Source: DASQVO01 sp035640715 (GTDB taxonomy: Bacteria > Actinomycetota > Actinomycetes > Streptosporangiales > Streptosporangiaceae). From it: a stretch of DNA of 19,303 bases. The position numbers and the translations under genes are program-made. The stretch is from assembly GCA_035640715.1 (NCBI GenBank), contig DASQVO010000497.1, positions 1 through 19,303 on the forward strand. The letters run 5' to 3'. Of the stretch, positions 6,539-13,860 are shown piece by piece (position 1 is the first letter of the stretch; every line of letters starts with the position of its first letter). The notes under the pieces are model-generated. The model did no database searches, was not told the DNA's origin, and was given only the letters and a program-made list of their open reading frames with translations.

Positions 6539-6587
6539 CGAGCATCCCGCACCGCCGCCTGGTAATGGGATTAGCTAGCACAGGCGC

Positions 6588-6617
6588 AGGCCCGGGCCGG
6601 ATAACCGGCCTGGGCCT
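6588..6617. terminator. Bidirectional terminator between DUF3073 and purM
   Basis: AGGCCCGGGCCGG (6588-6600) and CCGGCCTGGGCCT (6605-6617) form a 13-bp stem with one G-U or A-C position and an ATAA tetraloop. It lies 50 bases past the DUF3073 stop and 122 bases past the convergent purM stop. This is the best terminator-like structure in the window by stem and loop geometry. Confidence 0.75.
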
Positions 6618-6738
6618 GGGTCATGTCCCGGCGTCCGTCGCCTGCCGGCGGAGAGTCGGCTGATCAATGGCCGACTGCCCCATCCAGGTCAAGCCATGTC
6701 CGGCAGGCCCGGTGACGTGGCTGGCCGGTGTGAGCCTG

Positions 6739-7860
6739 TCAGTGCGAGCCGGTCAGTCGTGCTTCGCCGGTGCCGGGGATTACCTTGCCGAGCGCCCAGG
6801 CCGTTACGCCGCGCGACGCAAGCACCCCCAGTGCCTTGTCTGCGTCCGCCCCGGCGACCACGGCGGTCATCCCGACGCCCATGTTGAAGACGCGCTCCAT
6901 CTCCGCCGGGGCAACTGCGCCGGCCCTGGCCAGCACGCCGAAGATCGGCGGCGGTTGCCAGGTTGCCCGGTCGAGCACCGCATCCGCTCCGGGCGGCAGG
7001 ACGCGTGCGAGGTTACCCGCCAGTCCGCCGCCGGTCACGTGCGCGTATGCGTGTACGTCGCAGGCCTCAGCCAGCGCGAGGCAGTCCCGCGCGTAGATGC
7101 GGGAGGGAGTGAGCAGCTCTTCCCCGATCGGGCGGCCGAGTTCTGGCACATAGTGCTCGAGCCCCAGCCGGGCCTGCTTGAGGATCTCGCGCGCCAGCGA
7201 GAACCCGTTGGAATGAAGGCCCGTCGACGCCATCGCGATCACCGTGTCGCCCGGCCCGACCCGGTCGGCGCCGAGGATCGCGTCCTTCTCGACGACGCCG
7301 GTCGCAGCGCCCGCGAGGTCGAAATCGTCCGGGCCGAGATGCCCCGGATGCTCGGCGGTCTCGCCGCCGAGCAAGGCGCAGCCTGCCTCGGCGCAACCGC
7401 GTGCGACGCCGGAGACGATCGCGGCCACCCGCTGCGGCCGGATGGCGCCGCAGACGACGTAATCGGTCATGAACAGCGGTTCCGCGCCGCAGGCGGCCAG
7501 GTCGTCCGCGACCATGGCGACCAGGTCCACCCCGACCGTGTCATAGCTGCCCAGGCGGCGCGCGATCACCACCTTGGTGCCGACGCCGTCCGTGGACGTG
7601 GCCAGGACGGGGTGGCGGTAGGAAGCCAGTTTCGCCGCGTCGAAAAGGCCGGCGAACCCGCCGATGCCCCCGATCACCTCCGGCCGCGCGGTGCGCGCCA
7701 CCGATGCCCGCATCAGGTCAACGGCCCGGTCGCCCGCGCCGATGTCCACGCCGGCGGCCGCGTAGCTGAGCCCCCCGGGGCCTTTCCCGCTGGTGGCCAT
7801 CCCGCCAGTGCCGCCCTCATCTGAGTGCGGCGGATCCGGGACGCCGGGCAGCCCGGTCAC
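6739..7860 (-). CDS. purM: Phosphoribosylformylglycinamidine cyclo-ligase (AIR synthetase)
   Basis: PurM converts FGAM and ATP to aminoimidazole ribonucleotide, the fifth step of purine synthesis. The 373-residue product shows SYAAAGVDIGAGD (32-44), the ATP/FGAM loop LATSTDGVGTKVVIA (86-100) and DLVAMVADDLAACGAEPLF. GGETAEHPG, GLHSNGFSLAR, HVTGGGLAGNLARVLP and MERVFNMGVGM follow, all family signatures in the expected order. The first 30 or so residues are a Gly/Pro-rich extension. The GTG at 7860 overlaps the purF stop by four bases and has AGGAG 9 bases upstream, so it is preferred over ATG at 7800. Translational coupling to purF is likely. Confidence 0.96.
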   Translation of the reverse strand: MTGLPGVPDPPHSDEGGTGGMATSGKGPGGLSYAAAGVDIGAGDRAVDLMRASVARTARPEVIGGIGGFAGLFDAAKLASYRHPVLATSTDGVGTKVVIARRLGSYDTVGVDLVAMVADDLAACGAEPLFMTDYVVCGAIRPQRVAAIVSGVARGCAEAGCALLGGETAEHPGHLGPDDFDLAGAATGVVEKDAILGADRVGPGDTVIAMASTGLHSNGFSLAREILKQARLGLEHYVPELGRPIGEELLTPSRIYARDCLALAEACDVHAYAHVTGGGLAGNLARVLPPGADAVLDRATWQPPPIFGVLARAGAVAPAEMERVFNMGVGMTAVVAGADADKALGVLASRGVTAWALGKVIPGTGEARLTGSH

Positions 7861-9413
7861 GGCCGGGTCTCCTGGAGCGCCGGTACGCTTTGACCCGGCT
7901 CGAGCAGGTGCTTGCCGCGCTCCGCCTTGGCGACCGGAACCGGGTAGTTACCGTCGAAACAGGCACGGCAGAGCCGGCCCGCCGGGAGCGTGGTGGCCGC
8001 GATGAGGCCGTTCAGCGAGATATAGCCAAGCGAGTCAGCGCCGATCGACGCGCAGATCTCCGCTTCGGACAGATGTCCCGCGATCAGCTCCGCCCGGGTC
8101 GCGAAGTCGATCCCGTAGAAACACGGCCAGCTCACCGGCGGGCTTGATATCCGCACGTGCACCTCGGCCGCGCCGGCCTCGCGCAGCATCGCCACGATCG
8201 CGCGCTGGGTGTTCCCGCGCACGATCGAGTCGTCCACCACGACCAGCCGGCGGCCGGCTACCACGCCGGACAGCGGGTTCAGCTTGAGCCGGATGCCACG
8301 CTGGCGGATGGTCTGGCTCGGCTGGATGAAGGTGCGGCCGACATAGGAGTTCTTGACCAGGCCCTGGCCGTAGGGGATGCCACTCGCCTCCGCGTAGCCG
8401 ATCGCCGCGGGCGTGCCCGACTCGGGCACCGGGATCACGAGGTCGGCGTCGGCCGGATGCTCCGCGGCGAGCCTGCGGCCGACTTCCACCCTGGTGGCCT
8501 GCACGTTCCGTCCCGCGATCGTGGTGTCGGGCCGCGCCAGGTAGACGTACTCGAACAGGCAGCCTTTCGGCCGGGCCGGCGCGAACGTGCTGGAGCGGAC
8601 ACCCCGCTCATCGATGGTGATCAGCTCGCCCGGCTCTACCTCGCGGACGAAGGCGGCGCCGATGATCTCCAGGGCAGCGGTCTCACTGGCCACTGCCCAT
8701 CCCCGCGCCAGCTTGCCGAGCACCAGCGGGCGGAAGCCCTGAGGGTCCCGGGCCGCGTACAGTGTCCTCTCGTCCATGAAAACCAGCGAGTAGGCACCGC
8801 GCACGAGCGGGAGCGTGGCCAGTGCCATCTGCTCGACGACGCGGCTGCCGCCTGCGTTGCCCCCGTGGGCCTGCTGGCCTGCGGCGTCCGTGGCGGGATC
8901 GGGCGCCGCGGCCTCGGCGGGCTGCCTGGCGAACAGCGCAGTCAGCACGTCGGTATCGGATGTTGCCACGGGCATCCGCCGGCCAGGCTCGGCATCGAGA
9001 TCCAGCAGCCCGGCAAGCTCCAGGGTGTTGATCAGGTTGCCGTTGTGCCCGAGCGCGAGCCCGCCCTCGCGGGTGGAGCGGAAGGTCGGCTGCGCGTTCT
9101 CCCATACCGACGAGCCCGAGGTGGAGTAGCGGCAGTGCCCGACGGCGATGTGACCGCGGAGGGTGTTGAGCGCGGACTCGTCGAAAACCTGGGCGACCAG
9201 GCCCATGTCCTTGTATACGACGATGCGGTTGCCGTCGCTGACCGCGATCCCGGCCGACTCCTGGCCCCTGTGCTGCAGGGCGTACAGGCCGTAATAGGCG
9301 AGCTTGGCGACGTCCTCCCCCGGCGACCAGACGCCGAATACGCCGCAGGCGTCTCGCGGCGGCCGGTCAGTGGGATCGAGGTCATCCGTCAGACGGCCGT
9401 CGGGTTTTACCAC
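7857..9413 (-). CDS. purF: Amidophosphoribosyltransferase, iron-sulphur type with propeptide
   Basis: PurF makes 5-phosphoribosylamine from PRPP and glutamine, the committed step of purine synthesis. The 518-residue precursor has a 22-residue leader before Cys23 of DACGVFGVW, which becomes the N-terminal nucleophile after self-cleavage. Glutaminase residues include LQHRGQESAG and GHNGNL; the PRPP loop is VVVDDSIVRGNT (391-402). Four cysteines (C285, C431, C482, C485) match the spacing of the [4Fe-4S] ligands of the Bacillus enzyme. An Ala/Gly-rich insert of about 25 residues lies at 165-190. The GTG at 9413 is forced because an in-frame TAG occurs at 9425-9423; the nearest GGAGG is 19 bases away, so initiation is unusual. 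The upstream gap contains an IS605-type end. Confidence 0.97.
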   Translation of the reverse strand: MVKPDGRLTDDLDPTDRPPRDACGVFGVWSPGEDVAKLAYYGLYALQHRGQESAGIAVSDGNRIVVYKDMGLVAQVFDESALNTLRGHIAVGHCRYSTSGSSVWENAQPTFRSTREGGLALGHNGNLINTLELAGLLDLDAEPGRRMPVATSDTDVLTALFARQPAEAAAPDPATDAAGQQAHGGNAGGSRVVEQMALATLPLVRGAYSLVFMDERTLYAARDPQGFRPLVLGKLARGWAVASETAALEIIGAAFVREVEPGELITIDERGVRSSTFAPARPKGCLFEYVYLARPDTTIAGRNVQATRVEVGRRLAAEHPADADLVIPVPESGTPAAIGYAEASGIPYGQGLVKNSYVGRTFIQPSQTIRQRGIRLKLNPLSGVVAGRRLVVVDDSIVRGNTQRAIVAMLREAGAAEVHVRISSPPVSWPCFYGIDFATRAELIAGHLSEAEICASIGADSLGYISLNGLIAATTLPAGRLCRACFDGNYPVPVAKAERGKHLLEPGQSVPALQETRP

Positions 9414-9422
9414 ACGGACAGT

Positions 9423-9481
9423 CTATTGACATCCTCCCAGGCCTATTGACATCCTCCCCGCCTTGAAAGGACGGGGACTCC
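9423..9481 (-). mobile_element. Solo IS200/IS605-type right end (omega-RNA-like tip), partly duplicated
   Basis: On the minus strand this reads GGAGTCCCCGTCCTTTCA, AGGCGGGGAGGATGTCAATA and then a second GGGAGGATGTCAATAG. A GGAxTCCCCG stem, a short loop and a GGGGAGGATGTCAA tip are what I know from right ends of IS200/IS605-family (TnpB-bearing) elements. Stem: 9456-9462 with 9469-9476, containing a G-U pair on the minus-strand RNA. The tip sequence CTATTGACATCCTCCC (plus strand) occurs at 9423-9438 and 9443-9458, a 20-bp period. No tnpA or tnpB gene is present. Recognition is from memory; a coincidental terminator is the main alternative. Confidence 0.6.
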
Positions 9482-9520
9482 AGCCGCGACCCGGCGATCG
9501 CGTTGCCGGGCCGCGGCTGG
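9480..9520 (-). terminator. Long stem-loop abutting the IS605-type end, upstream of purF
   Basis: CCAGCCGCG (9480-9488) pairs with CGCGGCTGG (9512-9520) and CCCGGC (9490-9495) with GCCGGG (9505-9510). This gives a 15-bp stem with a single A-C mismatch and a 9-base loop. It lies 31 bases past the SCP gene stop and would end or attenuate that transcript. It is directly continuous with the IS605-like hairpin and could equally be the upstream stem of the same structured RNA. Confidence 0.6.
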
Positions 9521-9551
9521 CAGCCATGCCTGACCGCGCGGGTGAGCTCGC

Positions 9552-9935
9552 TCACAGCGCCGGCCGGAAGCCGCCGACGGGCAGATAGGGCGAGAGGTCA
9601 GCCCGCGGCCCGCTGGCGAGGACGGCTCCGGCGGCAACCGCCTCGGCCCAGTCCAGCCTGCCGGTCGCCAGCCTGACCCAGGTGACGGGATCGGTCTCGA
9701 CGACATTGGGCGGGGTACCGCGGGTATGCCGAGGCCCCGCCACGCACTGCACGGCCGCGACCGGCGGGACCCGCACCTCGACGGCGCGCCCCGGAGCCCC
9801 CGCCGCGAGAACGCCGAGGAGGTACCTGACCGCGGCGCGGAGCGCATCCGGCGGCGGCGGACCGCCGGCGTCGAGCGCGCTTGTCACGGCGGCCACGCTC
9901 TCGGCATCACGCGGATCGGGGCGCCGTACGGGCAT
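9552..9935 (-). CDS. Sterol carrier-like (bacterial SCP orthologue) family protein
   Basis: The 127-residue product contains RAVEVRVPPVAAVQCV, AGPRHTRGTPPNVVETDPVT and WVRLATGRLDWAEAVAAG, then a GPRADLSPYLPV end. These are the hallmarks I recall for the actinobacterial SCP-like proteins encoded between purL and purF in Streptomyces. The fold is expected to be a small alpha/beta SCP2-type domain with a hydrophobic cavity; no ligand is known. ATG at 9935 is chosen (GAGGG 11 bases upstream, overlapping the purL stop); a GTG at 9947 is a possible alternative. It lies 14 bases past purL, so it is in the same transcript and probably translationally coupled. A role in the purine pathway is suggested only by this conserved context. 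Confidence 0.88.
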   Translation of the reverse strand: MPVRRPDPRDAESVAAVTSALDAGGPPPPDALRAAVRYLLGVLAAGAPGRAVEVRVPPVAAVQCVAGPRHTRGTPPNVVETDPVTWVRLATGRLDWAEAVAAGAVLASGPRADLSPYLPVGGFRPAL

Positions 9936-9949
9936 GAACGCGGGCACCC

Positions 9950-12202
9950 TCAGCCGAATATCGCCGGCAGCACGCCGCGGTGCGCGCCGGCCAGTTCGTC
10001 CAGGGGGATCGCGAAGCAGTCCTCGACGTGCAGGCTGTCGCCGCCGACGGTTCCGATGACCTCGGCGGGCACGCCGTGCGCCGCGCAGATCTCCGCGAAG
10101 GCGTCCTCAGCCCCGGGGCGGACCGCGACGACGGCGCGTGCCGCGGACTCGCTGAAGAGGAACGTGAACGGGTCGCCGGGCAGGCTGACCCGGCAGCCGA
10201 GGCCGCCGCGCAGGCACGACTCGGCGAGCGCGATCGCGAGCCCGCCGTCCGACAGGTCATGCGCGGCGCACGCCACGCCGGCCTGGGCGGCGCTGGCCAG
10301 CACCTGCGCGAGCTGGCGTTCGGCACCGAGATCCACCTTCGGCGGGCGCCCGCCGAGATGCCCGTGCGTCACGTGCGCCCATGCCGACCCGCCGAACTCG
10401 GCCTCGGTGCGGCCGAGCAGGACGATGCGCGCGCCGTCAGCGGCGAAGCCGATCGACAGCCGGTGACGGACGTCATCGTGGACGCCGAGTACCCCGATCA
10501 CCGGGGTCGGGTGGATAGGCGTCTGGTCGGTCTGGTTGTAGAAGCTCACGTTGCCGCCGGTGACCGGGACGCCGAGCACGGCACAGCCGTCCGCGAGCCC
10601 CCGCACGGCCTCCGCGAACTGCCACATTACCGACGGGTCCTCCGGGGAGCCGAAGTTCATGCAGTTCGTGACGGCAAGCGGCCGGGCTCCGGTCGCGGCC
10701 ACATTACGGTAGGCCTCCGACAGCGCGAGCTGGGCTCCCGCGTAGGGGTCGAGCAGGGCGTAGCGGCCGTTGCCGTCCGTGGCCAGCGCCACCCCGAGCC
10801 CGGTGTCCTCGTTGACGCGGATCAGGCCGGCGTCCTCGGGCATGGCCAGCACCGTGTCCCCGCGGACGTAATGGTCGTATTGCTCCGTGACCCACGTCGT
10901 GTCAGCCAGGCCCGGCGAGCCGAGCAGCGAGATAAGCGCGGTGCGGAGCCCATCGCCGCCGGACGGCCGCGCAAGCCCGGCGGGGTCGTCGGCGGCGAGC
11001 TTGTCCTGCCACTCTGGCCGGGCCAGGGGCCGCTGGTACACGGGACCCTCATTGGCGGCCGTTCCGGGCGGGATGTCAACGACTGTCTCCCCGTGCCAGG
11101 TCATCTCGAGCCGCCCGGTGCCGGTCACCTCGCCGATGACGGTGGCCTGCACGCCCCATTTCTCACAGACGCCGAGGAAGCGCGGCACGTCGGCCGGCTC
11201 GACGACCGCCATCATCCGCTCCTGCGATTCGCTCATCAGGATCTCGGGCGGCCCGAGCGTCGCGTCCCGCAGCGGCACGGCTTCGAGCCGCACCCGCATG
11301 CCGCCGGTACCGGCGGCGGCCAGTTCGGTGGTCGCGCAGGCGATGCCCGCGGCGCCGAGGTCCTGGATACCCGCGACCAGGCCGCCGTGGTAGAGCTCAA
11401 GGCAGCACTCGACGAGGAGCTTCTCCAGGAACGGATCGCCGACCTGCACGCTGGGCCGCTTCGCCGAGTCCCCGCCCTCACCGGACCCGCCGAATGTGGC
11501 GCTCGCGAGCACGGATGCGCCGCCGATGCCGTCTGGCCCGGTCCGCGAGCCGAGCAGGATGACCTGGTTACCGGGCCCGTCCGCCGTGGCCAGCTTGAGG
11601 TCACCGTGCCGCATCACGCCCACGCAGAGCGCGTTGACAAGCGGGTTTCCCGCATAGCAAGGGTCGAAGGCCAGCTCCCCGCCGATGTTCGGCAGGCCCA
11701 GGCAGTTGCCGTAGAAGGAAATGCCGCTCACCACCCCGGGCAGCACCCGGCAGGTGTCCGCGGCGCTGGCCGGGCCGAACCGCAGCGAGTCCATCACGGC
11801 CACCGGCCGCGCACCCATGGCCAGGATGTCCCGGACGATGCCGCCCACCCCGGTCGCCGCTCCCTGGTGGGGTTCCACGTAGGACGGGTGATTGTGCGAT
11901 TCGATCTTGAAGGTGACCGCGTATCCGCCGCCGATGTCCACCACGCCGGCGTTGTGCCCGATGCCGGCCAGCAGCGCGTCGCTGCGCGGCGCCTTCTCCG
12001 CGAACTGGCGCAGGTGCACCTTGGACGACTTGTAGGAGCAGTGCTCGCTCCACATCACCGAATACAGCGCGAGCTCGGCGTCGGTGGGCCGGCGGCCGAG
12101 CAGCTTCCGCACCCGGCCGTACTCCTGCTCGGTGAGGCCGAGCTCGGCGAACGGCTGGGGCACGTCGGGGGTGGCTGCCGCGTGGCTCACCGTGTCGGTC
12201 AT
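9950..12202 (-). CDS. purL: Phosphoribosylformylglycinamidine synthase, large subunit PurL
   Basis: PurL is the ATP-dependent synthetase subunit that uses ammonia from PurQ to turn FGAR into FGAM. From the ATG at 12202 the product is 750 residues, the usual size of the small-type PurL that needs PurS and PurQ. Visible signatures include YSVMWSEHCSYKSSKVHLRQ (47-66, with the conserved His54) and the IGHNAGVVDIGGGYAVTFKI and ESHNHPSY nucleotide loop (81-108). GAATGVGGIVRDI, IQDLGAAGIACATTELAAAG, VTGGNVSFYNQT and HDLSDGGLAIALAES follow. GGGAGG six bases upstream favours 12202. An ATG at 12232 overlapping the purQ stop by ATGA is the alternative, adding ten residues. The cluster gives the enzyme all three subunits. 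Confidence 0.97.
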   Translation of the reverse strand: MTDTVSHAAATPDVPQPFAELGLTEQEYGRVRKLLGRRPTDAELALYSVMWSEHCSYKSSKVHLRQFAEKAPRSDALLAGIGHNAGVVDIGGGYAVTFKIESHNHPSYVEPHQGAATGVGGIVRDILAMGARPVAVMDSLRFGPASAADTCRVLPGVVSGISFYGNCLGLPNIGGELAFDPCYAGNPLVNALCVGVMRHGDLKLATADGPGNQVILLGSRTGPDGIGGASVLASATFGGSGEGGDSAKRPSVQVGDPFLEKLLVECCLELYHGGLVAGIQDLGAAGIACATTELAAAGTGGMRVRLEAVPLRDATLGPPEILMSESQERMMAVVEPADVPRFLGVCEKWGVQATVIGEVTGTGRLEMTWHGETVVDIPPGTAANEGPVYQRPLARPEWQDKLAADDPAGLARPSGGDGLRTALISLLGSPGLADTTWVTEQYDHYVRGDTVLAMPEDAGLIRVNEDTGLGVALATDGNGRYALLDPYAGAQLALSEAYRNVAATGARPLAVTNCMNFGSPEDPSVMWQFAEAVRGLADGCAVLGVPVTGGNVSFYNQTDQTPIHPTPVIGVLGVHDDVRHRLSIGFAADGARIVLLGRTEAEFGGSAWAHVTHGHLGGRPPKVDLGAERQLAQVLASAAQAGVACAAHDLSDGGLAIALAESCLRGGLGCRVSLPGDPFTFLFSESAARAVVAVRPGAEDAFAEICAAHGVPAEVIGTVGGDSLHVEDCFAIPLDELAGAHRGVLPAIFG

Positions 12203-12228
12203 CTCCGGCCTCCCTCGCATGCGCTCAT

Positions 12229-12903
12229 TCATGCCCCCGCGAAGACGGAGACGACCGAGGAGAAGAAGCCGAGCCCGTCGGTGCCCGGCCCGGTGAGCTC
12301 GCTGGTGGCGTACTCGGGGTGCGGCATAAGGCCCACGACGTTGCCCGCCTCATTGCTGACGCCGGCGATGTCGCGGGCTGATCCGTTGGGGTTGGCCAGG
12401 TAGCGGACGGTGACCTGGCCGCCGGCCTCGAGCGCCGCGAGCGTGCCGGCGTCCGCGGCGTAGGCGCCCTCGCCGCTCTTCAGCGGCACGACGATCTCCT
12501 GGCCGCCAGAGTAGGCGCGGGTCCACGGCGTGCGCGTGTTCTCTACGCGGAGGCGCAGGTCGCGGTGGATGAAGTGCAGGCCGGCATTGCGGGTGAGGGC
12601 GCCGGGCAGCAGGTGCGCCTCACACAGGATCTGGAAGCCGTTGCAGATGCCGAGCACCGGCAGGCCCGCCTTCGCGGCGGCCGCGAGCTCGGTCATGACC
12701 GGCGAGAATCTCGCGATAGCGCCACAGCGCAGGTAGTCGCCGTAGGAGAAGCCGCCGGGGAGGATGACCGCGTCCACGCCGCGCAGATCACGCTCGGCGT
12801 GCCACAGGGCCACGGGCTCGCCGCCGGCGCGCCGGACCGCACGGGCGGCCTCGCCTTCATCCAGCGAGCCGGGAAAGGTAATGACGCCAATCCGGACGCT
12901 CAC
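12229..12903 (-). CDS. purQ: Phosphoribosylformylglycinamidine synthase, glutaminase subunit PurQ
   Basis: PurQ is the class I glutamine amidotransferase that feeds ammonia to PurL. The 224-residue product has PGGFSYGDYLRCGAIAR (49-65), the nucleophile elbow GICNGFQILCE with Cys87, and the catalytic pair His195 and Glu197 in LMPHPEYAT. It is of normal length and intact. The GTG at 12903 has GGGGGA about 6 bases upstream. Its stop overlaps the alternative purL ATG and lies 26 bases before the preferred one. Upstream, purS is not adjacent as it usually is: 1.2 kb containing an ATPase gene and a repeat-rich gap intervene. Confidence 0.97.
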   Translation of the reverse strand: MSVRIGVITFPGSLDEGEAARAVRRAGGEPVALWHAERDLRGVDAVILPGGFSYGDYLRCGAIARFSPVMTELAAAAKAGLPVLGICNGFQILCEAHLLPGALTRNAGLHFIHRDLRLRVENTRTPWTRAYSGGQEIVVPLKSGEGAYAADAGTLAALEAGGQVTVRYLANPNGSARDIAGVSNEAGNVVGLMPHPEYATSELTGPGTDGLGFFSSVVSVFAGA

Positions 12904-12964
12904 GCTCTGTCCCCCGCTCGCTTCCGGGGCGCCCTGGGGCGCCGCCTTCCCTCGTCGCTCGTCC

Positions 12965-13060
12965 CTCGCTCCTCAGTCCAGACGGCGCCGCGGCCCTTCG
13001 GCTCGCTCAATGCTCGCTCCTCAGTCCAGACGGTGCCGCGCCTCTCCAGCTCGCTCGCTG
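12965..13060. repeat. 48-bp tandem repeat, two copies, upstream of purQ
   Basis: CTCGCTCCTCAGTCCAGACG followed by G, C or T, and GCCGCG occurs at 12965-12992 and 13013-13040; the period is 48 bases and the second half of each unit is less conserved. On the minus strand an open frame (13145 to 12900) reads through both copies (RGTVWTEERALSEP, then RGAVWTEERGTSDE) and its stop overlaps the purQ start by four bases. I treat it as repeat DNA because the translation is low-complexity. A short peptide coupled to purQ is not excluded. Confidence 0.85.
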
Positions 13061-13179
13061 ATACACCCTCGCGGGGGATCTGGCCGGCCAGCGGGCGCGG
13101 GCACCGCGCACGCCGTCGGCGCAGCCAGCGGGTATCTAGGGGCACGCCCGAAGACTACCCGGCCGCGCCGCAGCCGGTG

Positions 13180-13860
13180 CTAGCTGGCGGCGCGCATGCG
13201 GGCCAGCGGCGCGTCGCTGGACCAGCCGATCCGCTTGCGCATGGTCACGACCGTCCCCTGGCCCGGCCTGCTGCGCAGCGTCACGTCGTCGACGCAGGCC
13301 CGCATCACGTCCAGCCCGCGGCCCGATTCGGGCAGCTGAGCGATATCCCGGGCATCCGGCCCGCCGGCTCTGCGACGCATCTCGCTCCTGCCCGTCGCCG
13401 GGCCGCCCGCGGGCGAGCCAGCCCGCCACGGCGGCCTGTGCTGGGCATGCCGTTCGTACCGTCCGTCGCCCCTGCTCATGAGCCGCCGCGACGGCCGCGG
13501 CAGGCGCCTTCCGCCGGGCCCGGCAGCCCGGCGGCGGCCATCGCCGCCGGATCTGGCAGCGGGACCGCCCCAGTCCTCGGCTATCTCCACGTCACACCGG
13601 GCCACGCCGATGGTAACCATCACCGCATATCCGGTTGCCCGTGGCCCTCCGTGCCTGAGCACGTTCGAGCATGCCTCCGTCGCCGCCAGCAGAATGTCCG
13701 AAACGCTGTCGCCGTCGATCCCCAGGGTCCGCAGGATGTCGCCGAGCACGCGCCGCATGACTGGAATGCTCAGCGCCTCACGCTGGAAGGCGAGGCAGAA
13801 CTTGACATCTACGGCTGCCCCGCCGTTTGCGCCCACGGCTGCCCCACCGTTCACGCCCAC
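13180..13860 (-). CDS. RsbW/anti-sigma-type HATPase with a long basic insert
   Basis: Residues 20-95 (VKFCLAFQREALSIPVMRRV, then LLAATEACSNVLRHG) match the serine-kinase/anti-sigma ATPase family, with the N-box E62-A-C-S-N66. VEIAEDWGG (91-99) stands where the G1 box should be but lacks the usual D-x-G-x-G. A Gly/Arg/Pro-rich stretch of about 78 residues follows. ESGRGLDVMRACVDD (178-192) is then a good G2 box, followed by GQGTVVTMRKRI. Family members are usually about 140 residues, so the insert is an addition rather than the core. GTG at 13860 is chosen for GGAAG 6 bases upstream; GTG at 13920 without a site is an alternative. It lies between purS and purQ on the same strand. Cognate sigma factor or substrate is unknown, and ATP binding is doubtful if G1 is degraded. 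Confidence 0.78.
   Translation of the reverse strand: MGVNGGAAVGANGGAAVDVKFCLAFQREALSIPVMRRVLGDILRTLGIDGDSVSDILLAATEACSNVLRHGGPRATGYAVMVTIGVARCDVEIAEDWGGPAARSGGDGRRRAAGPGGRRLPRPSRRLMSRGDGRYERHAQHRPPWRAGSPAGGPATGRSEMRRRAGGPDARDIAQLPESGRGLDVMRACVDDVTLRSRPGQGTVVTMRKRIGWSSDAPLARMRAAS
13811..13858. repeat. 24-bp tandem repeat at the 5' end of the ATPase gene
   Basis: ACGGCTGCCCCGCCGTTTGC plus GCCC at 13811-13834 is repeated with three changes at 13835-13858, and a third partial copy begins at 13859. On the minus strand it encodes NGGAAVGA-like residues upstream of the ATPase fold and contains several in-frame GTG codons, which makes the true start uncertain. Confidence 0.85.

Noticed and set aside
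8157..9449. Long open frame antisense to purF
   Set aside because: Same cause; purF carries all family signatures on the other strand.
9423..9458. TTGACA hexamers on the plus strand read as -35 boxes
   Set aside because: Both TTGACA copies belong to the repeated IS605-like tip and point away from purF, with no suitable -10 or plus-strand gene downstream.
9980..12403. Very long open frame antisense to purL and purQ
   Set aside because: It is the complement of two certain genes; high third-position GC keeps the opposite frame open. Its translation is Arg/Gly/His-rich with no motif.
12965..13060. 48-bp repeats as a CRISPR array
   Set aside because: Only two direct units, adjacent rather than separated by unique spacers, and no cas genes.
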